DNA from: RDYZ01 sp964518905
GTDB taxonomy: Bacteria > Cyanobacteriota > Cyanobacteriia > Cyanobacteriales > Geitlerinemataceae
Assembly (NCBI GenBank): GCA_964518905.1
Contig: CAZFJL010000009.1
Coordinates: forward strand, 29,171-93,170
Length of the DNA stretch: 64,000 nucleotides
Reading direction: 5' to 3'
A program made the translations under genes and the position numbers. This document shows, in pieces, positions 63,275 to 64,000 of the stretch (the first letter of the stretch is position 1; each line of letters begins with the position of its first letter). Under the pieces are notes generated by a model. That model did no database searches. It worked only from the letters and a program-made list of their open reading frames with translations, and was not told the DNA's origin.

Positions 63275-63940
63275 CTATCTTTTCATACTAGCCATCCCCA
63301 ATGCAACCCATTTCTTGACCTTCAAGTCAAGGGAGTAGCCGCGACGGGTGGCGACGACGGCGGTTCCGGCGATGCGATCGTGAAAAGCGGACGGGTCGGT
63401 CGGTTCTAGCCACGCCACGCCGACATCGAGCGCTAGGGGGATGAGAAGCAGGAGATAGAAGGCATTGCGCGAGCCGAGGGCGGTGAGGCCGACGAAGGCA
63501 AAAAACGCGCCATTTCCAGCGATCGCTTCTCGTTTCAGCAGTTCGCCGAGTAGCGGCGTGCGCTGGTAGCGAGCATCAATCACGCGCATATCGAACAGCC
63601 AGCGACCGGGGCTTTGGCCGTAGTTGGACGAGACAATGATCGCCCGAATCGCCAGCCAGCCAAAGTTAAAGGTGATGAACTGACCGAACCCATTTTCGTT
63701 ACTGAGCAGCGCACAGAAAAATCCGGCGATCAGAACGTCGATCGCGAAGGCGCAGCCACGACGCCAGCGGGGAACGCGGGGTGCTCGGGTGGTCAGGTTG
63801 GGGGGGCGATCGCCGTAGCCGTCGTCAAATTCGCCGGGATCGTCGCCGAACTCGTCGCTGTCGTTGGGGCGATCGCGATCGGCGTAATCGTCGTCGTTGG
63901 CATCGTCGGGGGAATAGTCGGGGCGGCGTCGATCGCTCAT
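63275..63940 (-). CDS. RDD-family membrane protein with acidic N-terminal tail
   Basis: 221 aa. The first about 55 residues are Asp/Arg-rich and disordered (DDANDDDYADRDRPND). The RDD domain follows: WRRGCAFAIDVLIAGFF with the Arg and Asp of TM1, GQSPGRWLFDMRVID, and TM helices at AFFAFVGLTALG and YLLLLIPLALDVGVAWL; final FHDRIAGTAVV matches the family end. RDD proteins are poorly defined, some acting as ion antiporters. It lies just upstream of rpmG and may lead its transcript. Confidence 0.85.
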   Translation of the reverse strand: MSDRRRPDYSPDDANDDDYADRDRPNDSDEFGDDPGEFDDGYGDRPPNLTTRAPRVPRWRRGCAFAIDVLIAGFFCALLSNENGFGQFITFNFGWLAIRAIIVSSNYGQSPGRWLFDMRVIDARYQRTPLLGELLKREAIAGNGAFFAFVGLTALGSRNAFYLLLLIPLALDVGVAWLEPTDPSAFHDRIAGTAVVATRRGYSLDLKVKKWVALGMASMKR

Positions 63941-63958
63941 CAGATTTATCAGAAAAAT

Positions 63959-63987
63959 GGGTTTAAAACCCCGTCCTTCCAGGACGG
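63959..63987. repeat. Nested hairpins at the window end
   Basis: GGGTTTAAAACCC followed by CCGTCCT..AGGACGG. This pattern resembles hairpin ends found near IS200/IS605-type elements in cyanobacteria, but the element itself, if any, is outside the window. Confidence 0.35.
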
Positions 63988-64000
63988 CTTTGCCGGATGC

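Overview
The window is chromosomal DNA from a cyanobacterium; I cannot name the genus from sequence alone. The HIP1 octamer GCGATCGC is abundant. The gene set is photosynthetic and cyanobacterial: psaK, ndhD1, ycf33, devC/devA, and the N-terminal half of a split dnaE ending in a DnaE-type intein. The tmRNA encodes the tag ANNIVPFARKAAPVAA, which agrees with my memory of cyanobacterial tags. Most of the window is moderately GC-rich housekeeping DNA. A few genes (14.8-15.6 kb, 18.8-20.5 kb) are visibly AT-richer and sit next to small repeats.

Layout. 1-3.7 kb: the end of a histidine kinase, a response-regulator/kinase hybrid, a DUF2470 protein and the ITP/XTP pyrophosphatase. 3.7-9.6 kb: a minus-strand TetR regulator - membrane fusion protein - RND pump operon with a palindromic operator and a MITE-like insertion in its leader. 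9.6-18.7 kb: a basic-tailed conserved protein, a YyaL-type protein, psaK, an M23 peptidase, an AT-rich membrane protein, ftsH and a DUF4399 lipoprotein-sized secreted protein. 18.8-28.5 kb: a GT-C-like membrane protein, an RNase D-like exonuclease, devC-devA, a phospholipase-D-like lipoprotein and ndhD1. 29-37.5 kb: ycf33, rbfA, nagZ, an M20/M42-like peptidase, adk-uvrB, and dcd interrupted by a full HNH-type intein. 37.6-45 kb: the accessory-looking part, with an RTX protein, a DUF3122 protein, a P-loop ATPase convergent with a secreted CHAT protease, an alpha/beta hydrolase, and a small protein whose sequence pattern resembles the bacterial gasdermin pore-forming domain. 45-55 kb: split dnaE-N, rsmB, tmRNA, two hybrid histidine kinases, a coiled-coil membrane protein and an intron-less tRNA-Leu(UAA). 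55-64 kb: two glycosyltransferase-type fusion proteins sharing a C-terminal module, an EcfT/CbiQ permease, and rpmG-rpsR-RNase II with an RDD membrane protein.

How the parts relate. Clear transcription units are tetR-hlyD-acrB, devC-devA (without a nearby devB), adk-uvrB, the two hybrid kinases at 49.9-53.7 kb, the two glycosyltransferase fusions, and rpmG-rpsR-RNase II. Two inteins lie 10 kb apart: a cis-splicing one carrying a homing nuclease in Dcd, and half of a trans-splicing one in DnaE. At least four families of short dispersed repeats occupy the intergenic spaces. One is a 126-bp MITE present twice at identical length in opposite orientation. The best candidate for something new is the 39.5-45 kb stretch (P-loop ATPase with a glycine-rich insert, CHAT protease, hydrolase, gasdermin-like protein). 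No functional link among these genes is proven by the sequence.
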